Below the pieces are notes generated by a model. The model saw only the letters and a list, made by a program, of their open reading frames with translations. It ran no database searches and was not told the origin of the DNA. Position numbers and translations under genes: made by a program. From CAVRAW01 sp963716135 (lineage in GTDB: Bacteria > Planctomycetota > Planctomycetia > Pirellulales > JADZDJ01), in contig OY970289.1 in assembly GCA_963716135.1 (NCBI GenBank), forward strand, positions 3,224,001 to 3,288,000: DNA of 64,000 bases. The letters run 5' to 3'. Positions 42,627 through 51,201 of this stretch are shown piece after piece (position 1 is the first letter of the stretch; each line of letters begins with the position of its first letter).

Positions 42627-45600
42627 TCAATCTTTCTTGTCCGCGGTACCGTTGCTAGGTTTCGTGAGGGCTTCGCGTAAGTCAGAAGTAGCTGAGACAT
42701 CGCTCGTTGGCGATTCAGTGTTCTTGATGTCCGCGAGCTTTTCTTTCCACTGCTCGGTTTTGCGGGACTCGCCCGTGGCCTCGTATAGTTGCGATAAGCT
42801 GCGAAGAGCGCGTTTGATATCGCCATTCCGGGACGCTTGGAATCCATGAGCGAGTTGAATCAGTCCTTCATAGCCCGAGAGCAGCAGCGGCTCGGCGTCG
42901 GCGTACTTTGCTTGTCCGATCAGACATTCACCTAGCAGACATCGCGCAGAAAGTTTGCCAGGCGCCGGGCAAGAGTTTCTCATCGAGTTGCAGGGATTCG
43001 CGAGCAAGCGATTCGGCGTCGGCGAATTTTCCGTCGGCAACCAAGGACGCACTCGATTGGCCAAGGATTTCAGCAACAAGCGGTTGATCGGAGCCCACGA
43101 CGGCGCGGACCTTGTCGAGCGTCTCGCGCTGGAGGGTTTCCGCCGCGGCCGATTGGCCCTGCTCGCGCAATAGACTGGTAAGGCTCGCCAGCGTTATCCC
43201 CAGGTCCGCGTATTCATCATCGAAAAAGAGCGGGGAATTAGAGAGACGTTCGAGCTGGATTGATAGAACCCTTCGATAGGCCGTTTCGGCATCTGCCGGC
43301 TGGCGTTTGGCGTGGAGAATGCCGGCGAGAATCTGGTGTGCTTTGGCGGTGGGAAACTGATCAGCGCCGAATCGCTTTTCGAGCATGGCCAGCGCTTCAT
43401 GGCTTGTGCTTTCGGCTTCGGCAATCTTACCTTCATCGAGCAGCACGCTGGCCAATGTGATCAGGAATCTGGGCAGATTCTTAGCTTGATCGCTATAAGC
43501 TTTCTTTTGCGCTTGGATGGCTTGCGCGCTGTCGTTTCGGCATCGAGCAATCGACCCTGCAGCTGGAGCACGGTGGCGAGGTTGTTGTACACGTACGGCA
43601 AAATGAACTGCCAGCCCCTGACTTTCGAATATTTCGCCAACAATTGACGATCCACCGCTTCCGCCTCAGCCAACTTCCTTTCGTCTCGTAGCACATCGGC
43701 GAGTACCACCGAATACTCTGCGTAGTAGTAGTTATGGTCGTTGTACAGCTTCGCGTCCCACTTCAGCGCTTTGCGCGCTACGGTTTCCGCTTCGCCCAGC
43801 TTACCTTCGCGCCGGAGAATGGTGGCAAATTTGCTGTGAAGTTCTGGCAAAAAACGATCGGTACTCGTGCCTGTCTTAAAGGTCGCGACGGCTTCGCGAT
43901 CCGCTGCTTCCGCTTCGACCAGCTTGTTCTCGCCCAACAGTGTACTTCCCAAGACGAAAAGTGAGACCCAACTCTGCTTGCCATATATTTTTTTGTGGAT
44001 CGCCATTCCTTCGCGCAGCACCGATTCGGCTTCCGCAAACTTATTCTGCAGTTCGAGCACCCAGCCCAGGTCTAAAAGTGTGCCCGCGACTGTCGCATTC
44101 TCGTCGCCCAATTGTTTTTTCTCAATCGCCAGTGCTTCGCGGAGCGGAGTTTCCGCCGCGGCGTAGTTGCGGTTGTGGTGAAAGATGTTGGACAAACCGT
44201 GCAGCGTCGACGCCACGGCGAGATCCTCGTTGCCTAAAAGCTTTTTTTCCATCGTGAGCGCCTCGCCGCAAGAGCTTCGCCCTCGTCCGATCTGCCTTGG
44301 CGCCAAACTGCACTGGACAGGCGGTCAAGGGATTGAGCCACAGAAGGATGCTCATCTCCAAATAGCTTTTTTCGCATCGCCAGTGCCTCGCGGTGCAGAG
44401 ATTCGGCCTCGGAGTAATTGCCTTTTGAGATCAGCACCATGCCCAGATTTTGGAGCGAGTCGGCAACATCCGCATGTTCGTTTCCGTATAATTTCCTGCG
44501 CAGGTCGAGAGCGCGTCGGTGCATCGCCTCTGCGTGGGTGTAATCGCCGAGGTCGGAGTAAACGATGCCCAACGACGACCGTAGATCCGCCTCGACCGCT
44601 GGCTGATCGATCAATTCTTTATCAAGCCGAGCTACGGTCGTATCCAGAATTTCGCGCAGCATGGTCGTCTCGCGCCCCATGGCGACCGATGGGGCAACGC
44701 CATCCAGCATTTGCTTCATGAATGCGGCCACTTGCTGGCTCTTGGCGGCCTCGGTGCGTGCCTTCTTTTCGTCGGCTTGAGCCCGTTCAAGCAATGCTGC
44801 TTCGCTGGCGCGTGCCTGTTCGGCCAGTTCAAGCAAATGGCTTTGCTCATGCTCCAACCGCGTAGCCCTAACCGCTTGCCAGGTGCTGACCGCAGTCCCG
44901 ACGCACAAGGCGATTGCGACAAGGCCAACCGTCCAGATTGCGGCCTTGTGTCGCCGGGCCAATTTGCGGAACCGATACGATGCCGATGGCGGGCAGGCCG
45001 CGACCGGCTCGTCGTTTAAGTAGCGCTGCAGATCCGCCGCCATGCTGTTGGCCGTGTCGTAGCGCCGATTGCGATCTTTTTCCAGAGCCTTCATCACCAC
45101 CCAGTCCAGTTCGCCGCGGACCAGGCGGTTTAATTTCAGTGGCTCCAGACCCCGGTTGGCCGCAATCGAGGGTAGACCGTCCGAAGTGCTCAAGCGCGTG
45201 CTGGGCTTGGGCGGCTCCTCTTCGCGAATGATCCGCAGTACCTCATCGAAGGCGGCCTCTTGCAGCCGCTTTCGTTCGAACGGCGTCGACCCAGTCAACA
45301 GTTCATACAGCATCACGCCCAGGGAGTAGACGTCGCTGCGAGTGTCGATGTCGAGCTGATTGAGTTTCGCTTGTTCGGGGCTCATATACTCAAACGTCCC
45401 GATCACCTGGCCGAACTCCGTAAACATCGTCCGGTCGGTCAGTTTCTGCGCGGTGGCCTTAGCCACGCCGAAGTCGATCACCTTGGGCACTGCGTGGTCG
45501 TCGTACTCGGCTACCAGTACGTTCGAGGGCTTGATGTCTCGATGAATGAGCCCCTTTTGATGGGCGTGCTGGATCGCTTGGCAAACCGGCAGCATCAGTT

Positions 45601-46153
45601 CCAGCCGTGCGCGGAGCGGCAGGTGATTTTCGTCGCAGTATTTCGTGATCGAAACGCCCTTTACCAACTCCATCACGAAGTACGGCCGGCCACTGTCGGT
45701 CGTGCCGGCATCCAGCACTTTCGCGATGTTCGGATGGTCCATCATCGCCAGCGTCTGCCGTTCGGCCTCGAACCGGGCGATGACTTGCCGCGTGTCCATT
45801 CCTGGCTTGATGATTTTGAGGGCGACCGTGCGCTGAATCGGTTCGGTCTGCTCGGCCATGAAGACGACGCCCATGCCCCCTTCGCCGATTTGCTGCAACA
45901 GTTTGTAGGGTCCGATCACCGACCCGGGACGTTCGGTGATGGGGAGTTCATAATGCGCGGTGGCGTCGCCAGCAATCGCCGGTCGCTCCAGGAAACTGCC
46001 CGCCGCGGCCTTCGCTGCCAGCATTCGTTCGACGCTCGCGCGCAGCTCATCGTTCCCCGCGCAAACCTTGTCCAGATAAGCCATCCTCTCGTCGGGCGCA
46101 TGCTTTTCCAATGCGGCGAAGAAAATGGATTCTAGCGGTGAGGGATTCGTCAT
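42627..46153 (-). pseudogene. Ser/Thr kinase with TPR tail, three frameshifts
   Basis: The first frame (46153 to ~44265) gives kinase motifs GEGGMGVVFMAEQ, VALKIIKPGMD, HRDIKPSNVLVAEYD, DFGVAKATAQ and EYMSPEQAKLN, then a transmembrane helix (AAIWTVGLVAIALCVGTAVS), a coiled segment and the first TPRs. The TPR array continues in three further frames, with changes near 44262, 43535 and 42960; EALTMEKKLLGNEDLAV, AQKKAYSDQ and GKLSARCLLGECL pick up seamlessly. The intact protein would be ~1170 residues. The changes are equivalent to -1, -1 and +1 bases. The kinase domain itself is intact. The ECF sigma factor gene lies 64 bases upstream on the same strand, a common planctomycete pairing. Confidence 0.88.
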
Positions 46154-46217
46154 GGTTGGTTCTCGCTATTAGCAGTGCGACATCCGGCCTGCGAAGCCCT
46201 CAGATATTTTTGAATTT

Positions 46218-46796
46218 CTAGGGGGGATCGGCACGACGGTCCGACATTTCGGCATAGAGCCACGAGCGAGCAAACGTCCAATACCGCTCGGCTGTCGCCA
46301 GGGAAATTCCCAGCGCCGCGGCGGCCTCGGGCATCTTCAGTCCAGCAAAGAATCGCAGCTTCACCAATTCCGCCTTCGCCGGTTCTTCAGCCGACAGTTT
46401 GGACAGCGCTTCGTCCAGCACGAGCAAATCCAGCGACGGCGGCTTCGTTACCGCACAGGCCGAATCGAGATCGACCCGCTGTCGCTCTCCGCCGTGCTTG
46501 AGCCGGCCCTTGTGGCGGGCTTGCTCAACCAGGATCCGCCGCATCGCCTCGGCCGCCGCGGCAAAGAAATAGCCGCGACTGTTCCAGTGCTGCGACTCAG
46601 CATCGTCGGGGCCAATCAGTCGCAGGTAGGCTTCATGCACTAAAGCCGTGGCCTGGAGCGTCTGACCCGGTTTCTCCTGAGCAAGCTTCGCGGCAGCGAG
46701 TTGACGAAGCTCTTTGTAGACCAGTGGCAGGAGCCGCTCAGCGGCGTCGGGATCACCGTGTTCGATCTCGGATAAGACTTGTGTGACGTCGATCAT
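46218..46796 (-). CDS. ECF-type RNA polymerase sigma factor (planctomycete type)
   Basis: 192 residues from ATG 46796 (MIDVTQVLSEIEHGDPDAAE); an upstream frame is not supported. LLPLVYKELRQLAAAKLAQE (region 2), HEAYLRLIGPDD and RGYFFAAAAEAMRRILVEQA are followed by region 4, LVKLRFFAGLKMPEAAAALG and ISLATAERYWTFARSWLY. This is the planctomycete ECF group typically encoded beside a Ser/Thr kinase, as here. Phosphorylation or signalling by the kinase partner may control it. Kinase integrity is in doubt. Confidence 0.93.
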   Translation of the reverse strand: MIDVTQVLSEIEHGDPDAAERLLPLVYKELRQLAAAKLAQEKPGQTLQATALVHEAYLRLIGPDDAESQHWNSRGYFFAAAAEAMRRILVEQARHKGRLKHGGERQRVDLDSACAVTKPPSLDLLVLDEALSKLSAEEPAKAELVKLRFFAGLKMPEAAAALGISLATAERYWTFARSWLYAEMSDRRADPP

Positions 46797-46919
46797 GGCA
46801 AGTGGCCTTGGATCGCCTGGCCAGAGCGCATGATTGTAACAGTTCCGAAGGGGAATATCGCTTGCCGCCATTCCAGGGGTGGTTTCGAAGGCTGAGTTGC
46901 CAGCGAACGGCGCTTCAGA

Positions 46920-47122
46920 AACGTTCCTCAAACGGGACGGTGTCATAAATGACGACTTTCCGGGACCGTTCAGCCCTTCGGGGTCAGCGACCGCTGCTCG
47001 AAATCGGACAGATCGTCCATTTGCGGCACACCGAGCGGGTCGCACCGCAGCGTGTCACCGCGTCTCATTATCCTGTCGTTTTTTTGGACAATTGAGAAAC
47101 GGTTAGGTTAATGAGACGGCGG
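46920..47122 (+). repeat. Dispersed repeat family B, copy 3 (most complete)
   Basis: CTCAAACGGGACGGTGTCAT, AAATGACGACTTTCCGGGAC, CGACCGCTGCTCGAAATCGG, ACAGATCGTCCATTTGCGGC, ACACCGAGCGGGTCGCACCG, TCTCATTATCCTGTCGTTT, GGACAATTGAGAAACGGTTA, ending GTTAATGAGAC. About 200 bp. Its right end is shared with family A. The remaining 47123-47448 stretch has a TTGACA (47350) but no gene I can support. Confidence 0.85.
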
Positions 47123-47448
47123 GCTCCGCCACTTGCTGGTACCGCGCAGGCGCTGTTCTTCCTCGTTTGGAGTTGCTCACAAGGCGTCATGCAGGCTGAT
47201 CTGTGTGAGATGGACCTCAATGGCGACCACTACGAGCCTGGATCGGTCAAAGGCTCATTCTAAACGGGAAATGTCGGATTGGCAGACTGGTTCGCTTGCC
47301 GGTGCAAAGTCCGTGCGGGACCCCATTTGCGGGAATCGACAGGAGCGTTTGACAACAATGCTTAATTGCAATGTGCAGTGACTCAATTAGACTCAAGGCA
47401 CAGTAGCTGAATTGACCAAATCACTCATTCACCGTGAGGAGTTTCAAC

Positions 47449-48009
47449 ATGATCACTGATGTCACAAATCATGAATTGCACACCATCCGCAATCAGTGGT
47501 GGTGCTTTCTGCTGCTGGGGATCGCCCTGGTTGTCGTCGGCTCGCTCTGCATCATCGACCCGCTCGTCCCGTCGCTGGCGTCGGTCGTTATCCTGGGCTT
47601 CTTGCTGATCACCGCCGGCATTATCCAAGTCGTCAGTTCCTTCTGGGCCGGCAAATGGGGCGGCATGCTCCTGCATATGCTGATCGGCGTGCTGTATGCC
47701 GTGGTGGGATACATGATCGTCGACGAGCCCGGGCTCTCGATGTTGCTATTAACGAAGTTCATCGCCATCTTCTTGATTGTCACCGGCGTATTTCGCATCG
47801 CAGCGGCGCTCTTCGTGCGGTTCCAGGATTGGGGTTGGGTGCTGCTCAACGGCGGCATTACCCTGCTGTTGGGCATTATCATCAACCGCCAATTGCCGGA
47901 AGCAGCGCTGTGGGTCGTCGGCCTGTTCATCGGCATCGAAATGCTGTTCAACGGCTGGGCCTGGGTGATGTTGGCCTTCGGTCTGCGGTCCGTCGGCAAA
48001 GACCGTTAG
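47449..48009 (+). CDS. HdeD-family membrane protein
   Basis: 186 residues from ATG 47449, preceded by GTGAGGAG. Six membrane segments in three related pairs: WWCFLLLGIALVVVGSLCII, LASVVILGFLLITAGIIQVV, LLHMLIGVLYAVVGYMIVDE, LLLTKFIAIFLIVTGVFRIA, WVLLNGGITLLLGIIINRQ and WVVGLFIGIEMLFNGWAWVM. This is the DUF308/HdeD pattern. In enterobacteria HdeD is linked to acid stress. Here it precedes a block with acid-producing phosphoketolase and a proton ATPase, so an acid-tolerance role is plausible but inferred. Confidence 0.92.
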   Translation: MITDVTNHELHTIRNQWWCFLLLGIALVVVGSLCIIDPLVPSLASVVILGFLLITAGIIQVVSSFWAGKWGGMLLHMLIGVLYAVVGYMIVDEPGLSMLLLTKFIAIFLIVTGVFRIAAALFVRFQDWGWVLLNGGITLLLGIIINRQLPEAALWVVGLFIGIEMLFNGWAWVMLAFGLRSVGKDR

Positions 48010-48124
48010 TGCCGCGCAGATGAATGGAACCAAAGCAGTTGGCGATTTCATTTGCTTGGCCTGCGGATTTCCCGAACGACATCGTCGGCCGACAAGTGAA
48101 AAATGACTGCAGCTTCGGAATTGC

Positions 48125-48195
48125 GCATTCACGTGCGTGCGCTAAATTCGCGCCGAATTCAGCGGCTCAGCCGGATCAACCTGCCCGTGTCATAG
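48125..48195 (+). repeat. Dispersed repeat family A, copy 12, 5' half
   Basis: GCGCTAAATTCGCGCCGAATTC, GCGGCTCAGCCGGATCAACC and TGCCCGTGTCATAG. It ends at the left end of the second IS110 copy, at the same position of the repeat as at 1850. No right half of this repeat is seen afterwards. Confidence 0.78.
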
Positions 48196-48697
48196 AAAGA
48201 ATCCCATGTAAGCCGTGTGCCTGTTGACCGCTTTGAGGGCGGTCAACAGGTTAGTGGGTGACTTCACAACCCCCACGTTCCCAAAAAGGAGCACACGACC
48301 ATGTCACGGATTTTGGCAATCGATCTGGGCAAATTCAAGTCAGTCACCTGTCTATTGGACACCGCCACCAACCAGACGGAGTTCTGGACCATGTGTACCG
48401 ATCGGCCGTACCTGCTGGCAGTTCTGCAGAAGTACCAACCCGATCTGGTGGTGATCGAATCTTGCAGCCTGGCGGGTTGGGTGCACGACGAGTGCACCGC
48501 GGAGGGCTACCAGGTGCTGGTCTGCAACCCCAACCAAGAAGCGTGGAAGTGGAAACACGTCAAACGCAAGACCGACCGGGACGACGCACTCAAGTTGGCC
48601 AAGCTAGCGGCGCTGGGGCAATTGGTTCCGGTGTACATCCCCCGCCGCCAACAACGGGAATACCGCCGGCTGGTCAAGTATCGCCAAGTGGTCTTGG
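48196..48697 (+). mobile_element. IS110-family element, copy 2, 3'-truncated
   Basis: AAAGAATCCCATGTAAGCCG, the same left-end hairpin (CTGTTGACCGC/GCGGTCAACAG) and the first 132 codons of the transposase are nearly identical to 1851-2350. Identity stops after GTCTTGG at 48697, and acetate kinase sequence follows without a break. Right end absent. Confidence 0.9.
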
Positions 48698-49554
48698 AAG
48701 AGATCCAGTTGACTGAGGCGTTTCATCGCCGATTTCCTGACCTGCCCCAAGTGGCGTGTTTCGACACGGCTTTTCACCATGACCTGCCGCGCGTGGCCCA
48801 GTTGTTGCCGATCCCGCGACACTACGAAGCGCAGGGTGTGCGCCGATATGGGTTTCACGGGTTGTCGTATGCGTTCCTAATGGGAGAGCTGGCCCGGCTG
48901 GCCGGGGTGGAAGCGGCACAAGGCCGCATCATTCTCGCGCACCTCGGCAATGGCGCAAGTCTTGCGGCGGTGCGTGACGGCAAATCCCTGGACACCAGCA
49001 TGAGTTTTACCCCGACCGCCGGAGTGCCGATGAGCACTCGGTCCGGCGACCTCGATCCCGGACTCGTTTGGTATCTGGCGCGCACAGAAGAAATGAGCGC
49101 GAAGCAATTCAACGAGATGGTCAATTTCCAGTCCGGGCTGCTTGGGATATCCGAAACCAGTTCCGACATGCATGACTTGCTCGATCGTGAAGCGCAGGAC
49201 GTGCGGGCGGCGGAAGCGGTCGCGCTGTTTTGCTACCATGTTAAGAAATGGATTGGCGCCTTCGCGGCGGCGTTGGGCGGACTGGACACGCTGGTGTTTG
49301 CTGGTGGCATCGGAGAGAACGCACCCACGGTCCGCGCCCGGATATGTGATGGGCTGGGATTCCTGGGAATCGAAATCGAGGAAAAACGAAACACGAGGAA
49401 TGAGGGCGTGATCTCCGCGGCGGCCAGCCGGGTTGCGGTCCGCGTCATTCATACGGACGAAGAGCTCATGATCGCCAGGACAGTCACCAGCCTTCTCAGC
49501 CTCGACGCACCTAAAGAAAGTTGCATGAAGACCAACCAAATATCGGAGAACTAG
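48301..49554 (+). CDS. Chimeric frame: IS110 transposase N-terminus fused to acetate kinase C-terminus
   Basis: 417 residues. 1-132 are the IS110 DEDD domain (AIDLGKFKS, VVIESCSLAG, KTDRDDALKLAKL). From 133 the sequence is acetate kinase: FPDLPQVACFDTAFH (catalytic aspartate), RRYGFHG (active-site histidine), HLGNGASLAAV, TPTAGVPMSTRSGDLDPG and VFAGGIGENA. A normal AckA is ~400 residues; the first ~115, with the N-terminal ATPase strand and the substrate-binding arginine, are lost. The fusion is in frame, so a hybrid protein could be made, but acetate kinase activity is unlikely. AckA converts acetyl-phosphate and ADP to acetate and ATP, and sits beside phosphoketolase here. The next gene starts one base after its stop. 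Confidence 0.9.
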   Translation: MSRILAIDLGKFKSVTCLLDTATNQTEFWTMCTDRPYLLAVLQKYQPDLVVIESCSLAGWVHDECTAEGYQVLVCNPNQEAWKWKHVKRKTDRDDALKLAKLAALGQLVPVYIPRRQQREYRRLVKYRQVVLEEIQLTEAFHRRFPDLPQVACFDTAFHHDLPRVAQLLPIPRHYEAQGVRRYGFHGLSYAFLMGELARLAGVEAAQGRIILAHLGNGASLAAVRDGKSLDTSMSFTPTAGVPMSTRSGDLDPGLVWYLARTEEMSAKQFNEMVNFQSGLLGISETSSDMHDLLDREAQDVRAAEAVALFCYHVKKWIGAFAAALGGLDTLVFAGGIGENAPTVRARICDGLGFLGIEIEEKRNTRNEGVISAAASRVAVRVIHTDEELMIARTVTSLLSLDAPKESCMKTNQISEN

Positions 49555-49555
49555 C

Positions 49556-50518
49556 ATGGATCAATCATTGCCCAAGCAAGGCGCAATGGTGGGCGCCAGC
49601 ACGATACGCTCGCTGCCCGCAACGCCCTCAAGCAAATCAAGCAGGCTTGGCCAACAGACTCGCCGGTTCTGGGCGATATTTTTTCTCGCCGTCAAAAAGT
49701 TTTTTCGGATTGACGGGGCACAGTGGGCGGGGGCGTTCGCCTTCAGTGCCTTCTTCTCGTTGTTTCCTTTGGTAATCCTACTGGTCACAATTGCCTCATA
49801 CTTTGTTGACCGCGACAGGGCCGGGAAAGAGGTGATTGCGTACATGGAAAACTACGTCCCGATTAATGGCGAGATGCAAGGTCACATTTTTGGCACCATC
49901 GCCGGTGTGATCAATGCGCGCGAGCAGGCGAGCGCGGTCGCGGTTCTGATCCTGGTCTGGGTCGCCTTCCAATGTTTCACCACCTTGATTTGCGCGACCA
50001 ATCGCGCCTGGGGGACCGCAGTGTCCAATTGGTGGCGTCTGCCGCTGAAAAGCCTGGTGTTGCTCGTCATCACGACGGGTGCCGTCCTGTTGGGCTTGGC
50101 AGTGCCGGTGCTGATGAGAATGGCGAACGGCCGGCTGTATACAGACATTTCTCGTTCCTGGATGTATGGCAGCGGAAGCTTTTTCATCCCCTTGGTGGTG
50201 GTGTTCTTCGGTCTGAGCCTGTTTTACAGGCTAGCTCCGCGCCAGCCCACGCGGTTTGCCGAAGTCTGGGCGGCCGCCCTGTGCGTCACGGTTCTGTTGC
50301 GATTGAGCGAAAGTCTGTTCGTAATCTATCTGCGGGACTTCGCCACGTTGAACGCGGTTTACGGGGCGTTTGGCGGGATCATGGCGCTGCTGATGTGGAT
50401 TTATATTTCCGGGTGCATTTTCATTTTCGGCGCCTGCCTGTGCGCCGGCCAGGCTGAAATGCGCTCACGGCCGGTTAAACCAATGGTGGCACGAGCGGAC
50501 AAAAGCGATGAAGCATGA
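49556..50518 (+). CDS. YihY/BrkB-family membrane protein
   Basis: 320 residues. A hydrophilic N-terminus (~45) is followed by six membrane segments. FRIDGAQWAGAFAFSAFFSL then FPLVILLVTIASYF is the typical YihY/UPF0761 opening, and the ending is VYGAFGGIMALLMWIYISGC. Sometimes misannotated as ribonuclease BN. Function unknown, possibly transport. It starts one base after the stop of the chimeric acetate kinase frame and is clearly part of that transcription unit. Confidence 0.92.
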   Translation: MDQSLPKQGAMVGASTIRSLPATPSSKSSRLGQQTRRFWAIFFLAVKKFFRIDGAQWAGAFAFSAFFSLFPLVILLVTIASYFVDRDRAGKEVIAYMENYVPINGEMQGHIFGTIAGVINAREQASAVAVLILVWVAFQCFTTLICATNRAWGTAVSNWWRLPLKSLVLLVITTGAVLLGLAVPVLMRMANGRLYTDISRSWMYGSGSFFIPLVVVFFGLSLFYRLAPRQPTRFAEVWAAALCVTVLLRLSESLFVIYLRDFATLNAVYGAFGGIMALLMWIYISGCIFIFGACLCAGQAEMRSRPVKPMVARADKSDEA

Positions 50519-50723
50519 AAAAAACAAAGGCGCTCGCTCTGGAACTGCTGCGCTGCATGGACGCGTATGGGCGGGTCGTTGGGTACCCGGTCTATATACT
50601 CCTGTTCGAAGTGGCTCATCACCTCCGAAACGGCGTTTTCGATTTCGCCCTGAATCTTCGTCAGAATGAATAGGATGCGGAATACTTCGGCAATTTGCTC
50701 GCATCGCCGGTCGAGAGAAATGA

Positions 50724-50895
50724 TATAATACCGATGAAGCCATAAAACAAATCGGCTTCCGCTAGAATATAGAATAATCAAAGTCCTCGGATGACTAACT
50801 AAAGGGTAATCCGGCCAGCGCCCGGGAGACCCGTTAATAAGTAAGCCGACGCATTTGAACACCGCTGGTGTTCGGTTGCGTCGGCTCTTTTGTTT
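50724..50895 (+). ncRNA. Candidate promoter-terminator cassette (small RNA)
   Basis: A perfect TATAAT (50724-50729), though with no clear -35 box. About 110 nt later comes an intrinsic terminator: AGCCGACGCA (50844-50853) pairs with TGCGTCGGCT (50877-50886), an inner GAACACC-GCT-GGTGTTC stem sits inside, and CTTTTGTTTT follows. No convincing frame lies between. It could be a small RNA, or the terminator of the YihY transcript with an unrelated -10. The rest of the 50519-50944 gap is unannotated. Confidence 0.42.
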
Positions 50896-50944
50896 TAACG
50901 AAGCATCGCGTTGTAAACGATGTGGACCATTTGATGGAGACTGG

Positions 50945-51166
50945 ATGAGTGCCAACAAGCACGAATTGGAGAGCAAACGAGCCAAGCTGTGGGATCACGC
51001 GCACCCGCGCTGCCACTCTTGGAAGCACGCGCATCGAGATTGGCGAGTCTGGTGCGCGGTCGTGCTGATGCTCGCCCTAATGCTTGTCTATGTGATGACA
51101 GACAACTTGTCATTGAGGCCGGGCAAACGCGCGATGCAACCAACTCCCGAAGCGAATCCGCCTTAG
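50945..51166 (+). CDS. Small single-pass membrane protein upstream of phosphoketolase
   Basis: 73 residues from ATG 50945 (GGAG upstream). A charged N-terminus with clustered histidines (WDHAHPRCHSWKHAHRDW) is followed by one transmembrane helix (VWCAVVLMLALMLVYVMTDN) and a short tail. The W-x-HAHPRCHSWKHAHRD segment could bind metal or heme, but no known family motif is recognised. It lies 35 bases before phosphoketolase on the same strand. Confidence 0.62.
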   Translation: MSANKHELESKRAKLWDHAHPRCHSWKHAHRDWRVWCAVVLMLALMLVYVMTDNLSLRPGKRAMQPTPEANPP

Positions 51167-51201
51167 GATCGCGCCGGATCTATCTACTAGAGGAGAATAA
51201 T

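Noticed and set aside
42485..42847. N-terminal extension of the serine hydrolase frame by about 120 residues.
   Set aside because: The extension is basic, lacks domain features and overlaps the 3' end of the kinase-TPR gene. A clear signal peptide starts at 42484.
46879..47106. 75-codon plus-strand reading frame upstream of HdeD.
   Set aside because: It is repeat family B sequence. The similar frame in the 40790 copy arises only from the shared DNA.
47200..47266. Short protein-like frame (MQADLCEMDLNGDHYEPGSV) upstream of HdeD.
   Set aside because: Only 22-23 codons with a weak ribosome binding site and no homologue elsewhere in the window; too little to call.
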